DNA from: Siphonodentalium dalli
Lineage: Eukaryota; Mollusca; Scaphopoda; Gadilida; Siphonodentaliidae
Direction of reading: 5' to 3'
DNA: 64,000 bases
NCBI GenBank assembly: GCA_032622095.1
Contig: CP136063.1
Location: 269,137,426 to 269,201,425 of the forward strand
Position numbers and translations under genes: made by a program. Every line of letters starts with the position of its first letter. Position 1 is the stretch's first letter. This document shows positions 32,290 to 45,744 of the stretch, piece by piece. A model generated the notes under the pieces. It made no database searches. It saw only the letters and a program-made list of their open reading frames with translations, and was not told the DNA's origin.

Positions 32290-35200
32290 ATGAAGCGATT
32301 AGGAATGTGGAAAGTTGAAAGGCCTAGTTATGCAAAGATTAAAATCCAAGATGGCCACGACCGCCATCGTTTTTTGCCAAATGACCCAAAAAAAGACTCC
32401 TTCATATTTACATGTCATTGTTAACATCCTTCACAAATTTCATGATGATCCGACAAAAGATACGACCTGTAGCCCGTGTCAAAGGATTTAGTCATGTAAA
32501 GATTAAAATACAAGATGGCTGATGGCGACCAGGTTTCTTGGTTGAATTCAAAATGAATCTTTTCCCATCTACATGTAATTGTTAACATCCATGACAAATC
32601 TTATGGTGATTGGATCAAAGATTCGACTTGTAGCCCTTGACAAAGAATTTAGTCATGCAAAGAGTATAATCCAAGATTACTCGTTTCCCACCTACATGTA
32701 AATTTTAACATCCATGACAAATTTAATAATGATCCAACAAAAGATACGACCTGTAACCCGTGCTAATGGACTGAATTTTGAAATCCAAGATGACCGCTGA
32801 CGGCCATGTTTTTTGGTCAAACGATCCCAAAATGACTCGTTCCCATCTACATTGTACATGTCAATAGCCATGACAAATATCATAATGATCTGACCAAAGG
32901 TACGACCTAGGGCCTGTGCCGAAGGATTTAGTCATGACAAATTTCAAGACAATCTGACCAAAGTAAGGACATGTACCGGTAGCCTGTGTCAAAGGATTTA
33001 GTCATGCAAAGAGTAAAATCCAAGACGGCTGCTGGCGGCCATGTTTTTTGGGCCGAACGACCCCAAAATGACTCATTCAAATCTGCATGTCATTATTAAC
33101 ATACATGACAAATTTCATGATGATCTGACCAAAGTAAGGACCTGTAGCCTGTGCCAAAGGATTTAGTCATGCAAAGAGTAAAATCCAAGATGGCTGCTGG
33201 CAGCCATGGTTTTTGGCCGAATGACCCCAAAAGGACTCGTTCCCATTTACATGTCAAGGTCAACAGCCATGACAAATTTCATGAAGATCCGACCAAAGCT
33301 ACGACCTGTAGCCCACGCCAAAGGATTTAGTCATGCAAAGAGTAAAATCCAAGATGCTCATGACGGCCATGTTTTTTTGTCCGAACTACCCCAAAATGAC
33401 TCGTTCCCATCAGCCTTTCTTTATTAACATCCATGACAAATTTCATGATAATCAGATGAACAGTACTACCTGTAGACCGCACCAATCGATTTAATTTTGA
33501 AATCAAATATAGCTGCCAGCGGCCATGTATTTTTGCCAAATGACCCCTAAATGACTCATTCCCATCTACATGTCAATGTCAATATTCATGACAAATTTCA
33601 TAATTATCTGACAAAAGTAAGGACCTGTAGCCTGTGCCAAAGGATTTAGTCATGCAAAGAGTAAAATCCAAGATGGCTGCTGGCGGTCATGTTTTTTGGC
33701 CGAATGACCCCAAAAGGACTCGTTCCCATTTGCATGTCAAGGTCAACAGCCATGACAATTTCATTAAAATCCTACCAAAGCTACGACCTGTAGCCCACGC
33801 CAAAGGATTTAGTCATGCAGAGAGTAAAATCCAAGATGCTCATGACGGCCATGTTTTTTTGGACGAACTACCCCAATATAACTCGTTCCCATCAGCCTTT
33901 CATTATTAACATCCATGACAAATTTCATGATAATCAGACGAACAGTACGACCTGTAGACCGCGCCAATCGATTTAATTTGAAATCAAAGATGGCTGCCAG
34001 CGGCCATGTGTTTTTGCCAAATGACCCCAAAATGACTCATTCCCATCTACATGTCAATGTCAACTTTCATGACAAATTTCATAATGATCTGACCAAAGTA
34101 AGGACCTGTAGCCTGTGCCAAATAATTTAGTCATGCAAAGGGTAAAATACAAGATGGCTGCTGGCAGCCATGTTTTTTGGCCGAATAACCCCAAAAGGAC
34201 TCGTTCCCATTTACATGTCAAGGTCAACAGCCATGACAAATTTCATGAAGATACGACCAAAGCTACGACCTGTAGCCCGCGCCAAAGGATTTAGTCATGC
34301 AAAGAGTAAAATCCAAGATGCTCATGACGGCCATGTTTTTTGGCCAAACTACATTTGAACACCAAAATGACTCGTTCCCATCTGCCTGTCATTATTAACA
34401 TCCATGACAAATTTCATGATAATCAGACGAACAGTACGACCTGTAGACCGCGCCAAACGATTTAATTTTGAAATCCAAGATGGCTGCCAGCGGCCATGTT
34501 TTTTGGCCAAATGACCCCAAAATGACTCACTCCCATCTAGATTGTACATGTCAATAGCCATGACAATTATCATAATGATCTGACCAAAGGTACGACCTAG
34601 AGCCTGTGCCGAAGGATTTAGTCATGCAAAGAGTAAAATCCAAGATGCTTATGACGGCCATGTTTTTTGGTCGAACTGCCCCAAAATGACTCATTCCCAT
34701 CAGCTCGTCATTATTAACATCCATGACAAATTTCATGATAATCAGACTAACAGTACGACATGTAGACCACGCCAATCGATTTTATTTTTAAATCAAAGAT
34801 GGCTACCAGCGCAATGTGTTTTGGCCAAATGACTCCAAAATGACTCACTGCCATCCACATGTCAATGTCAACATTCATGACAAATTTCATATTGATCTGA
34901 CCAAAGTAAGGACCTGTAGCCTGTGCCAAAGGATTTAGTCATGCAAAGAGTAAAATCCAAGATGGCTGCTGGCGGTCATGTTTTTTGTCCGAATGACCCC
35001 AAAAGGACTTGTTCCCATTTGCATGTCAAGGTCAACAGCCATGACAAATTTCACGAAGATCCGACCAAAGCTACGACTTGTAGCTCGCGCCAAAGGATTT
35101 AGTCATGCAAAGAGTAAAATCCAAGATGCTCATGACGTCTATGTTTTTTGGCCGAACTACCCCAAAATGACTCATTCCCATCTACATGTACATGTCATTA

Positions 35201-35431
35201 TTAACATCCATGACAAATTTCATGATGATCAGACAAACAGTGCGACCTGTAGACCGCGCCAATTGATTTAATCCGGCCGTCGCCCATGCTAACGTATTTA
35301 ATTTTAAAATCCATGATGGCTGCTGGCGAATGACCCCAAAATGACTCATTCCCATCGACATGTCAATGTCAACATTCTTGACAAATTTCCTAAAGATCAG
35401 ACCAAATGTACGACCTGTAGCCCGTGCGTAC
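32290..35431 (+). repeat. ~160-bp minisatellite array, copy B
   Basis: Around twenty units of the AAGATGGCTGCTGGCGGCCATG family, twice the length of the array in copy A. Alternating subtypes are visible: units with ATGCTCATGACGGCCATG regularly follow units with GATGGCTGCTGGCGG, so part of the array expanded as two- or three-unit blocks. Confidence 0.9.
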
Positions 35432-35483
35432 GACGGACGCCACCCCATGGCAATAGCTCAAACTTACAAAGTAAGTTGAGCTA
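35432..35483 (+). other. Terminal hairpin of the minisatellite element
   Basis: After GACGGACGCCACCCCATGG comes TAGCTCAAACTTAC (35454-35467), three A, then GTAAGTTGAGCTA (35471-35483), a 13-bp stem with one bulged A. A short palindrome close to the 3' end is a hallmark of Helitron/Helentron-type elements. Assignment to that group is inference. Confidence 0.6.
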
Positions 35484-36600
35484 ATAATGAATATGTGATG
35501 TGTCGCATTTAATGAATTGGCAATGACATGATGACAGCGCTATGGAAACGGTCACTGCCGTTCGGTCATGATACACGGTCTACAGGTATTAGCGGGTTGT
35601 CACACCAGACGTTGAAGAAAATTATGATATATGTCCATGAGGATCTTTCGAAAGATCGGGTAAGTGTTGGCGCTGGGTATTGTGTTAAAATAGTCACATC
35701 CATGATCCATTAAAACCGCCATAAACAGAATTAATATTATAATAATCAAACCTTGTTCTTATGCAAATCATAAATACATGTATCACATTACTTTCAGCAT
35801 GTTGTTCTCATAATGTTATGTTAGTACTTTGTGTTACATTGTTTGTAAGCAAACGTCATCTTATGTAAACAAACATTACATGTACATGTATGTAAAGAGT
35901 ATGCGATAAGCAAAACACTCAACACCGAGTAGACCCCCACTGCATGAACTATTTACATGCTGTATATATAAACAATGCTCCGCTCACACAGAGTGTTTTG
36001 GGTAAAATAACGCATTCATAATAGGATCAATATTCAATACTATCAGTATATTCTTGAGGAAATTTGCATAATTTGGTAACTGTTATTTCTAAATTATTAT
36101 TTATTACATGTATATGTGTACATGTACAGTAGCTGATGTGCCTGACTTCATCCGGCCTATTTAGGGAACAACGTTGCCTACCGGTATGCATGTACAATGT
36201 ATGAGTCTATATCGAGGTCGCAGTCACGGACACAGTCGCACATGAACTTAGACCTACCCATATAGTTCCCGGGATCAAAGTACATGTACCGTAGACCTTT
36301 GGTGCATTACCAACTTTTAGTCAGATCAGTTGTGCAATTTTCGAGTCTATAACACACAGAGACAGAAGTTCCAAAATATAATATAATAGACCAAGTGATG
36401 TGACTGACTTCTTCCGCGCTATTTAGGGATTTCTCTATGATCGCCTCCGTTTGGACAAAATATACAGCATCTGGACAAACGATCAGTCGAGGTCCATAAA
36501 CACATGAGCGTATGTGCGCTACCAGTAGGTCAATGTCAAGGACAGTCGCATAATATGAAATTAGACCTGCCCATATTGTTTCCAGGATGACAGAAGCCTA

Positions 36601-36730
36601 CACACACAGCCTTCATAATTGGCTACCGGCACGGTAATCAGCATTGCCGAAGCAATTTGCTGAAGCAAACTGGGTCATAGGGTGCCGTAGCGGATTGGCG
36701 AAGCCAAACAATCTGAATTAAAAGGGCTGC
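36601..36730. other. Small palindromic insert present only in copy B
   Basis: Contains facing motifs GCATTGCCGAAGCAATTTGCTGAAGC and GGCGAAGCCAAAC with GGTACCG-like text; not seen at the matching place in copy A (about 23240). Limits are approximate. Confidence 0.35.
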
Positions 36731-36924
36731 ATACATGTATTGGTTGAGGTCCAGACACATGCCAATAATATATGAGCATATACCTACATGTACATGTATA
36801 TGAGCGAGGTCATTATCAAGGACATGGTCACTCATTAAATTGGACCCGCCCCTTTCCGGGATCATACTAAATTTGAGTGGGATAGATAGTTAAGCAGTTT
36901 TTGATTCTATAAGACCCACACACA

Positions 36925-37645
36925 GACAGAAGTTCCGAAAAACAACCAACGACAAATGAACAAATGATCGACGATAAAAAACAACTAACGAAAAAAGACA
37001 CTGGCTGATGAATGGTGGCAAATGACCGATAAATGACGAGGATGACGATGACAAATGACAACCAACAACAACGAAGAGAAATACCGACAGACAACGAAAA
37101 ATGACTGATGACGAAAAACAAACGGCCAATGACTAACACGATATCGAACGATCGATGACGAAAAATTACCGATGACGAAAAAACAAACGGCCAACGACAA
37201 ACACGACGTCGATTGATCGACGACGAAAAATGCCTGGACGACAAACACATCAAAATTATGTGTTCGCCTGGTTTGTGCTTAGGCAATCCTAGTCGAAAAT
37301 CTACGGGATATAATGTACCCTGCTGGACAAAACTAGTTTCCACTTAAACACAGTGCAGTTAGCATTGCCACCGCGGTCGAAATGCAACTACATTGTACAC
37401 CGCGGCTCCACTGGCTAACAACAGTTGGGCCGCGGTGTACTTGCCTTGAAAAACACGACTGGTGACAAATAAACAAGGATGAAAACGAACGACCAACAAT
37501 GAACATGACGACAAACTACCAAGGACGAAAAACAATAGACGACAACAAAACATGACGACATGACGACAAACGTACACACTGACTGTGACACTGACGACAG
37601 TAACGATGACGACGACAAATTGTCAAATGATGAAAAACGATTAAA
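36925..37645 (+). repeat. GATGACGAAAAA-rich degenerate repeat tract, copy B
   Basis: Two blocks (36925-37255, 37447-37645) matching the copy A tracts, separated by the CCGCGG-rich segment. Confidence 0.75.
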
Positions 37646-38455
37646 TGAAATAATAATCAAATTAAATTTTTTAAGCAAACAGACCTACCTTTAAAAAACT
37701 TGGATTTGAAGAACAATGCCCTGATGCCTCCAGGACCATGTGATGACCATGTATGTGTTCACAACTGCACCGACAAAATCGTCATCAGATATCACTTCCT
37801 TGAATTGTAATCAGTTATGGACTGATTGAATCACACATGATAAGACGGTAACTATGAATTAGGAAACATACTACAATTGCAATAGGCCTATACATCTGAA
37901 CATTGCACGCAACACAGAATTCTTTCTTTGAATCGTTTGATTTTTTTAAATTTCCATTATGATGAACTTGAACTGTTGAAAGTTTAACGTTTTGGTTGAT
38001 TGAATGATTCTTGAATCTTTATCATTATTGTCTCTAACAGTTTACAGCAGCCTAACTCAGTAATTGTCGACAGTGTTGAAGTGGAGAAAACGTAATTCAC
38101 GAAATCAAGCGAGCAATATTTAATCTACTGTCGATTTGTCAAAAATGTTTGATATGGCGGCTAAGTTCAAGGTGAAGGCTATGGGATATATGGTAGTAAT
38201 TTCTGGACCACTTAAATTGCCGTAAGCCGGATTGCAGGGCGGTCGCTAGACGGGGAATAATTAGTTATTTACTTATTATGCTTGTAATATCCCAATGATG
38301 TTTATCAGGTGAAAAGACTGTAAGAACTGAGTACCTAGAACCTGGGAATTAATTTGATCAGTTGTTGTTGTTGTTGTTTGAGTATTCATCCGCTATATCT
38401 GAGCACCCTGTAGTTTCTGCTGGATTCTGCGCAGTGACGAGCGGAAGTCACGTTT

Positions 38456-39416
38456 ATTCTTCAAAAAAGCATACACTCCCCTGAATTTTCTTCCATCGTA
38501 TTGAATTATATAGAAAAAATTATATGACGTCATCATTCACACGCGCCTTAGATATAAACATCCACCGGGGTGGTTGCTTTAGGCGTGAATGACGTCATTA
38601 ATTTTTACACTGAATACCATGAAACAGAATTTCGACGCGATGAAAATCCGGTTGGCACTTAATAGTACATAGCACAGGGTGTTGCGTTATGCGCATGCGC
38701 AAAATTGTATTCCTGTGAAGTTACTTTCAGCCTCATCGTTCTGTCTTTTTCTCGACGGAAGTAAAATTTAATTTTCGCGCATGCGCTATATGCAATTTTG
38801 CGTACTTATAAAAATGACGCGAAAAAGTTTTTTCTCTTGCTAAATTCAAACTTAATTGGTTAGAACACGTATTATCGTAGTTTAGGGAAAATGAATGTGG
38901 TGTTGAGTGGGAACGTTACATCCTTCCATATGAATTCAACGACTATTGCCTGGTAAAACTGATTAAAAACTGGATTTGAATCGAAGTTCTGGTGACACTG
39001 ACTGACCGTGAATCGTGATGTTGACATTCACATGTTGTTGACATTTTGATTGAATTGGAATTTTGTCAGCGGTAACACTCGTTTCACAACGAAAGAATTT
39101 GGGAACCTCAGAGAGTAAACACACACAAACTGATTATACACCAGCGATCATTCTCACAAGAAGAAAACCACAACACACGTGATCAAATGTTGCCAACTGC
39201 AAGTGACTACTGGAACACAACAAGTTGAACAACAACAATGTGGCTAGCAGTAGCAACAGAATGGAATGTACTAGTAGTATTGTACCAACCACAGTGGAAT
39301 TTGACAATACAATTAGGATTTTGGACTCAACTGGACTTAAATATAGCTGGAGTACATATTCAATTTCAATGGAATTATGGATGTACAAGACAGTTTGTGC
39401 CACAACACACTGAATA
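38456..39416. other. Unassigned DNA with two GCGCATGCGC motifs
   Basis: TGCGCATGCGCA at 38690-38701 and GCGCATGCGC at 38777-38786 resemble the NRF-1 consensus used in animal promoters. They also form a spaced inverted repeat with flanking AATTTT, so a small mobile element is equally likely. No convincing first exon follows; the 62- to 89-codon frames near 39134-39413 have no recognisable motif. Confidence 0.3.
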
Positions 39417-39783
39417 GGTCACTCTCACCGGTTTTCTGTGATAAAGGTACCCAGGTTCCTGAAATTGTGATAAAGTTACCCAGGTTGGAGAGGATTGTGA
39501 TAAAGTTACCCAGGTTAATAACATTTTATGTTTAGCAACAAATTGTTGATTTTTGCGATCAAAATGACGAACTACAGTACTAATATGTCCTAATGTATGC
39601 TTAATAAGGGCTATTACTTACCAAAACTGAACAATATTTCCCTCTGTCACTATTAAATCGAGTTGATATTGTGAGATTTGCTTAACCTGGGTAACTTTAT
39701 CACAATTATCTCCAACCTGGGTAACTTTATCAAAAATTTAGGAACCTGGGTAACTTTATCACAGAAAACCGGTGAGAGTGACC
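39417..39783. mobile_element. 367-bp palindromic MITE flanked by TA
   Basis: Perfect or near-perfect inverted ends of ~105 bp: GGTCACTCTCACCGG at 39417 and CCGGTGAGAGTGACC to 39783, flanked by TA on both sides (39415-39416, 39784-39785). Each arm carries three copies of GATAAAGTTACCCAGGTT (one with a G for T), 25-35 bp apart. TA flanks suit the Tc1/mariner type. No protein. Confidence 0.9.
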
Positions 39784-40732
39784 TATTCCGCAACAGTTAC
39801 TAGTAATACAAGTTCAGTCATGAACGTAGTGCGTATCCTTGCATCAATCTGCGAAAGCGGTCATGTTGACCTATAGTAATACTACCACTACTAGTAAATT
39901 TAAAATGACTAATTTGAATTTTTTCAAGTATCAATCATTTGGCATAAAATATATAACCCTATTAATGTGGAAGGTGTATTGAGGTAATGTGTTAATACAT
40001 AGCTGTAGCTCAAGGCTGTTACTAGTATTACTATAAGCCAAACATTCTACATTAAATCTAATTGAGTCGACTCTACAGCTGCAGGAATCTGCGAAATCGG
40101 TCATATTGACCTACAATAAATCAATTAAATCCTGCCAGAAGCTGATGTTTGCCACACAGCAAAATATAAGTTAATTGCCATTTATAGTAGATGATTTCAT
40201 TCCAATTAAAAATTAAAAATTCCATCAAAATTGCCGTTGAGATTTGAGAATAGGTGCGAGGATTGACTTGACTCAAATTGTCAGCTCGCATTCCCATGAT
40301 TCCCATGATAGTAAATCTGTAATCTCAATCCAGTATCCATGATTCAATTTCAAGTCAGCTAACTAGTGAGAGTCATTTGTGGTGATCAGTTTATTGGCAA
40401 ATCTTGTATTCATATATTTTATTTAGTTACATGATACTTGAAAAGTTATTCAAAAGTATGAGCTAACCACTTGACTATATTTTGATTCATTTAGTGAAAA
40501 TTCATAGCAATAAAATATCACAATAAATCAATTTGAAAATCAGTCTTCTTGAATCAATCTCTCCATGAGGTCATCGGTGGTGCCATCACTACCCCCCCCC
40601 CCCCTCACATGACCCTAGGCTCAATTAATTTATTTCTCATTTCCTTAACAAAGGCATTGAGATAAGTATATATAATTGATGCTGAATACTATGGGATGCC
40701 AAATTGACATTTAATAAATAATTGAGCTTAAG
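39784..40732. other. AT-rich unassigned DNA
   Basis: Contains a loosely repeated GAATCTGCGAAAKCGGTCAT (near 39850 and 40085) and a run of 14 C near 40591-40604. Nothing else recognised. Confidence 0.4.
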
Positions 40733-40880
40733 CGTAAGCGTAATAAGGAATCCCTTATTGCACTTAAGCGCAATAAGAGAAAAAAGGAATGTTCCGTATT
40801 GCGCTTAAGTGCAATAAGAGATTCCTTATTGAGCTTAAGTGCAATTGGAGCTTAATACGCTTAAGCGCATTAATGAATTT
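40733..40880. repeat. Cluster of GCTTAAGCGCAATAAG inverted motifs
   Basis: Six or more copies of CTTAAG with GCG/GTG on its flanks, joined by AATAAG/CTTATT, alternate in orientation over 150 bp. Because CTTAAG is itself palindromic, the whole block can form several alternative hairpins. Confidence 0.7.
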
Positions 40881-42059
40881 GACTAAAGGATTCATAAGGC
40901 CATCAATTAATTTTCTTCAAACAAATTTTTGTAATTATTTTTCAATTTGTTTAATCTACATGTAGCATACTAAATGTTAATATGAACATAAGCTAGCTTA
41001 ATTAACGAACCAAAGCTGACTAACATGGGTGCCCGTTTTGTCGGATGGGGCAATTAACTTTTAGTGTGGTCATTCAACCAGTAAAACTGATGTTGTGATA
41101 TGGCATAGCAGCTGAAACGACGATAAACCTCTATCAACCGACCAACACTGATGTCCATGTGGCTTCAATCTCACATGATTGAATAATTTTACAACTGGTA
41201 CTTCAAGTTCATAAAGTTAGAATTATTCTAAATGTGGCCATTTGTTGGTCTAGTTACAACATATTTTCCACTGAATACCAACGTTAGGGGGTCAATCCCA
41301 GAAACCCTCCCACCAATTATGTGGTTCAAACCCAGCTCATAAATCAACCCACAAGGTTAACAGTTAACATACAGTACATATGGGTAAATCTCATATTTCT
41401 GCCCCTATGTGAACCAAATATAAAACGAGAGGCCGATCACGATTGGCAGATGTTTAACCCATACCTTGGCGATAGCGATTAGATATAACTGATAATTGGT
41501 CAAAGATATTATCACAGTAATACATATATCAGTACTTAAATATAAAATCAAAAGCTCATATTATATAGTTTGTCTTAATAAGGGGTTAAAGTATTTGGGG
41601 TGGGGTGAGTCGTTTTAAATCTCATAACTCTGTCCCTATTCATACAAGGACCTCTCACTGTGAGATCCATTGGTTTAGCCATTAATCAATTTGACAGATA
41701 GGATAAATAATTATCCAGCCAGCAGGTTGTTTATCTTTACCTTCATACAACCACCGCCTAGAGCTTTGTAACATATGTCATCACTCAATTAATAACATAT
41801 TTCGCTTGGAATGACATATATTAAAGGTACACTCATATAGTCTGGATATTGGATATTGATATCATTATATTACATGCAACTATTGCAATAAAATCTGCCT
41901 ATTTTCAAAACAGGACATCACACCTAATTAATGATATACAATTAAAACAAATTAGTGTCAATGACAATTTGTTTTTAATTAAATAATTTTGTTATTATAT
42001 AAAGTTTTTAATATGTCTTGCCTGTTAAATTGAGCCGAGGAAATTCAAGATAAACATTT
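40881..42059. other. AT-rich unassigned DNA
   Basis: No gene or repeat that I can support. 41380-41420 and 41620-41660 hold 'tctcatatttctgcccctatg'-like and 'ctcataactctgtccctat'-like text akin to the next minisatellite element. Confidence 0.35.
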
Positions 42060-42480
42060 GTTTTAAAATTAAAATTTGGAATTAAAAAAGGGGTCATAAC
42101 TCCTTTAAAATAAATCGGATCAAACCCATATTCGAACTTGATCTGTATTTTGGGCTGACAATCTCACATATCAAATTTGTTGTCAATCAGATAAAAAAAG
42201 ATGTGGGAGTTTTGGCAGCATGCGTGAATTCTAAGTAAAAAGGGCCATAACTCTGTAAACAAAATCTTGGATCAAACCCATATTCGAACTCGAACTGTAT
42301 TTTGGGATGTGAAACCTATATATATACTGTACAAAATTTGGTTTCAATCAAATAGAAAATGTTAGAGTTATCGCATTATGCCTAAAGTGTCTACGGAGGG
42401 ACAGACAGACGTACCCGGTACAGATGGAAGGACGAACGACGAGTGGCCAAACATTGACACTAAGTGTACCATACTATGGG
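42060..42480 (+). repeat. Two-unit minisatellite element (GGCCATAACTCTG type) with GGACGGACG tail
   Basis: GATCAAACCCATATTCGAAC occurs at 42118 and 42270, a period of 152 bp. The tail has GGGACAGACAGACG and GGACGAACGACG, then a short inverted TTGACACTAAGTGT motif at 42455-42469. The layout matches the elements at 32.3-35.5 kb and 50.7-51.9 kb. Confidence 0.6.
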
Positions 42481-45400
42481 ATACATGTAGGTACCGGTAC
42501 ACATAAACTTTTTATCTCATGTAGAGTACAAGAAAAATATATCAAACCTGGTGTGCCCCTTTAATATTTCTATTTACATTTGTAATCAATTGAAATCAAT
42601 GTCGAAAAAGCTTTCCATTAATATATAAATAAAACAAACTAGACCTACAGTTCTAAAAGTGTTATGAACAATTATTTTGTTCTCATAGACTGATACAGAG
42701 CTTTCAAGTTTTTAAACATTTGAAAACCAAACCATGCAACCAACAAATTCCAAAAAATCTACTAAACACAATCACATTATTAACTGCCAATAGTAATGCT
42801 ATTAAACAATAAAACCAGATTACATGTACCGGTATGCCTTTAAGATGCACAATATATTGTCAATAACACTCACCAGTGGGTACTAAATATACATGTAAGG
42901 TTATTGGCGTTTAAAGCTGTTATATCAGCGTTGAAAACGCACCCAATGCTGCTATTTGTGGTTATGTGTGCAGCAGATATGTGTAACATTAAAGGTAGGT
43001 ACTCAATCTGATCAGACCGTCGTAAATTACTATTTCTTTGGCTTCGGGTGTAACAAATAATTGATTCGAGTCGAGGAACCTACCCATCAACGCTCAGTGT
43101 GACCAGATATCATTTTTTGAAGTTTTGTTACATGTATATCTATTGTTTGTGGCCCAGAACACGCTGTCAAAAGGATTACCCAGTATATGTCTGCCTGAGT
43201 CGTCAATGATCCAGTCATTCGCACAGACATTTGTTTAATACAGTTCTTTATGCCAAATTTTTAATTTGTTTATGAATAGAACCTGGTGTGAAATTGTCTA
43301 CAATGGAGGTTACGAGCAGTTTACCTCATCAAAATACAAACCATTAATAGAACCATGCATATATGGCATCAGTACTGACAGTAGCTCGCAGACGAGCATG
43401 AATCGCCACACCGTAGCATTTCAACCAGGCTCTGCTCAATGCTCATAATTAAGTTTATGACCCAATGTATATTTGTTTTTATTTGATAATTTATGCAATA
43501 AGAGCAAATACGTCTCAATTGAAATATGCATTTTTTCAAGACTGTGAGGACAATAATTGAATGGATCATCTGGACGATACATACACTGTGAAATAACATT
43601 AACCCCAAGAACATTAACATATTTAGGATATTAAATACCTTCCAACGGTGCACATACAACCCAACTAACAGAGCTATAAATATGACTTGTAAGTTAAATA
43701 CCGTACCGAATCAACAGATATATATATATACATGTATATAGGCCTATCATTACATGTACATGTATACATGTATGTAGATTTTGTGATTAATCAGTTTATT
43801 GCCCAATATCGTGCATCTATCAATTCGGTCGATTTATCTTGATATACGGAGCGCGCAGACTCTCTTTTCTTGTGCTCTTACTCAATGAGGTTAAATCTTA
43901 TGATTTAGCCTTGAATCATTTCGTTTTCAAGTAGAGTTAATCATGATTTTCAATTTAGTTCCATTGTTTACGAAAAACGCATGTCAGTGTTCGTGTTAGT
44001 TAATGTCATCCTAACAAACCGCGGGTCGAGGGGTGGAGCTTATTCAGCTTAATCTTATATCAAGATGGCCGCAGCTGTTATCAGACGTCTATTGAAACAA
44101 GACTAGATTTTAAATGTATTCGCATATCAATTTCCAATGCAATTTACAATTTACAATGAAAATACATGTATTTGGTAGGGAATGCGATAAAAAATCTACC
44201 CAATGCTGCACCAGGACTGGGTACATCACACAAGTGTACTCTATAAACATGGCCATACGGTATGCTATATGGAGAGTCGTGCATGCAGATTACCTGTCCT
44301 GTGGCTTCACACCAGTGATACTCGTATGTCCTCAAAATATATGGCAGTGTCAACACTGTGGATTACCGGTACAAATGTACATACGTACATGTATGTGTTC
44401 AAAATACTACTACATGTAATTGGTCAGCTAATATAATTATGCAGCTACATGCTTACAGCTACTAGTAGTTCAATTTGTGCAATAAATGGGCCCGGGGCAA
44501 CCGGGTGGACAATATGCATTGGATACATATTTCAATTCAATCATGGCTTCAAAACATGCATTTATGCTGACAAATTTGACACCACAGTTAGAATTGCTAT
44601 ATCTATGTTAATGGAAAAACTTTGGCTGCCTAAACCTTGACGCTCAGAAACAAAATGTCAACAGAATTATTGTGCTCTGCATGCGAAAAGAGTCCACGTG
44701 GGGCGCGCACACATCACAGGATGTTGTTTTCGCCCTTGCATGGATATGCATTCATCCGCATGGATATGCATTCATCCACAGTTGAAATAACTGTACTTGA
44801 GTCAGATTAAGTAAACCGCTATGTATATATATGCATGTACATGTTGTATGTTAGCAATATTAAGTGCAAGATCCGCCCTTGATAACTTGAACAAATAAGG
44901 TTCATTGGATACAATTGAACAAATTGTTTTGTCTTTGTTTGAAAACAGATCACTGAGATCAGCAGATTGTTACAGTACAAGCGTGACACCAAATATTTTG
45001 TTATGTTTGTGCAGAAATAGTAATTTTATCAAGAGAGTTAATAAGTCAGTGTAACATGTACATGTATGTAAGACAAATCAGCAATGCATATATATATTCA
45101 CTTCTATAAATTAAATTTGAAATCCAGTTGCCATGTATCTTCGAAAGGTTTGTGTAATATCAGTCACAATAACATAAGTTGTCATATTACTGTGCCGTAT
45201 ATTGGAATAAAATATATTAAATGCATTTTGCCTTTATATTTTCATGTAATGTCAGTCACTCAAACACTGAACTATTTGAACGATGCCATCTGATCGCTTG
45301 ACTAAATTCGGAACAATACAATATTTGCACACATACACATGTACAGTACATGTACATGTACATGTAGCAGTAAGATTTTATAAAAATAACTAATGTGCCA

Positions 45401-45744
45401 AGAGGCTAATTACATCAGATTGATCAATAACATATCTACCGTACTACCGGTACATTACTAAACTGTCGGCCAGTAAAGATTCATCGTGAATCCAGTGTAC
45501 TGCTATACATGTACATTTCAAATAATACATGTATCGTATTGCATCATATTTATCGCAATATGGGAAATAATAGAAGTTCTGAAGATGGGCATGTGCATAA
45601 GAGCAACACCTGCAAATGCAGCAATGTTCTCTCAACTTCTCAAGTACTGTATACATGTTAAGAAGGCAACCTACAAGTTAATTTAAAAAAATTCTCACTT
45701 AGTAGACCGAGTACTGACCCTACTGGGTAGTTGGGATTATTATT
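42481..45744. other. AT-rich unassigned DNA with ACATGTACATGTA and TACCGGTA motifs
   Basis: No coding feature is supported; short frames lack motifs. Self-complementary ACATGTAC strings are frequent (43755, 44375, 45055, 45340-45365), as is ACCGGTAC. GCATGGATATGCATTCATCC is tandemly doubled at 44737-44777. The whole region has no visible mobile element ends. Confidence 0.4.

Larger units (their letters stand above)
31191..38455 (+). repeat. Long duplicated segment, copy B (7.3 kb)
   Basis: Direct-orientation partner of 13259-25265. The right border is just after TCTGCTGGATTCTGCGCAGT (38417-38436) and the following GGAAGTCACG. It lacks the two blocks described in copy A and most of the long foldback interior. 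Confidence 0.85.
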
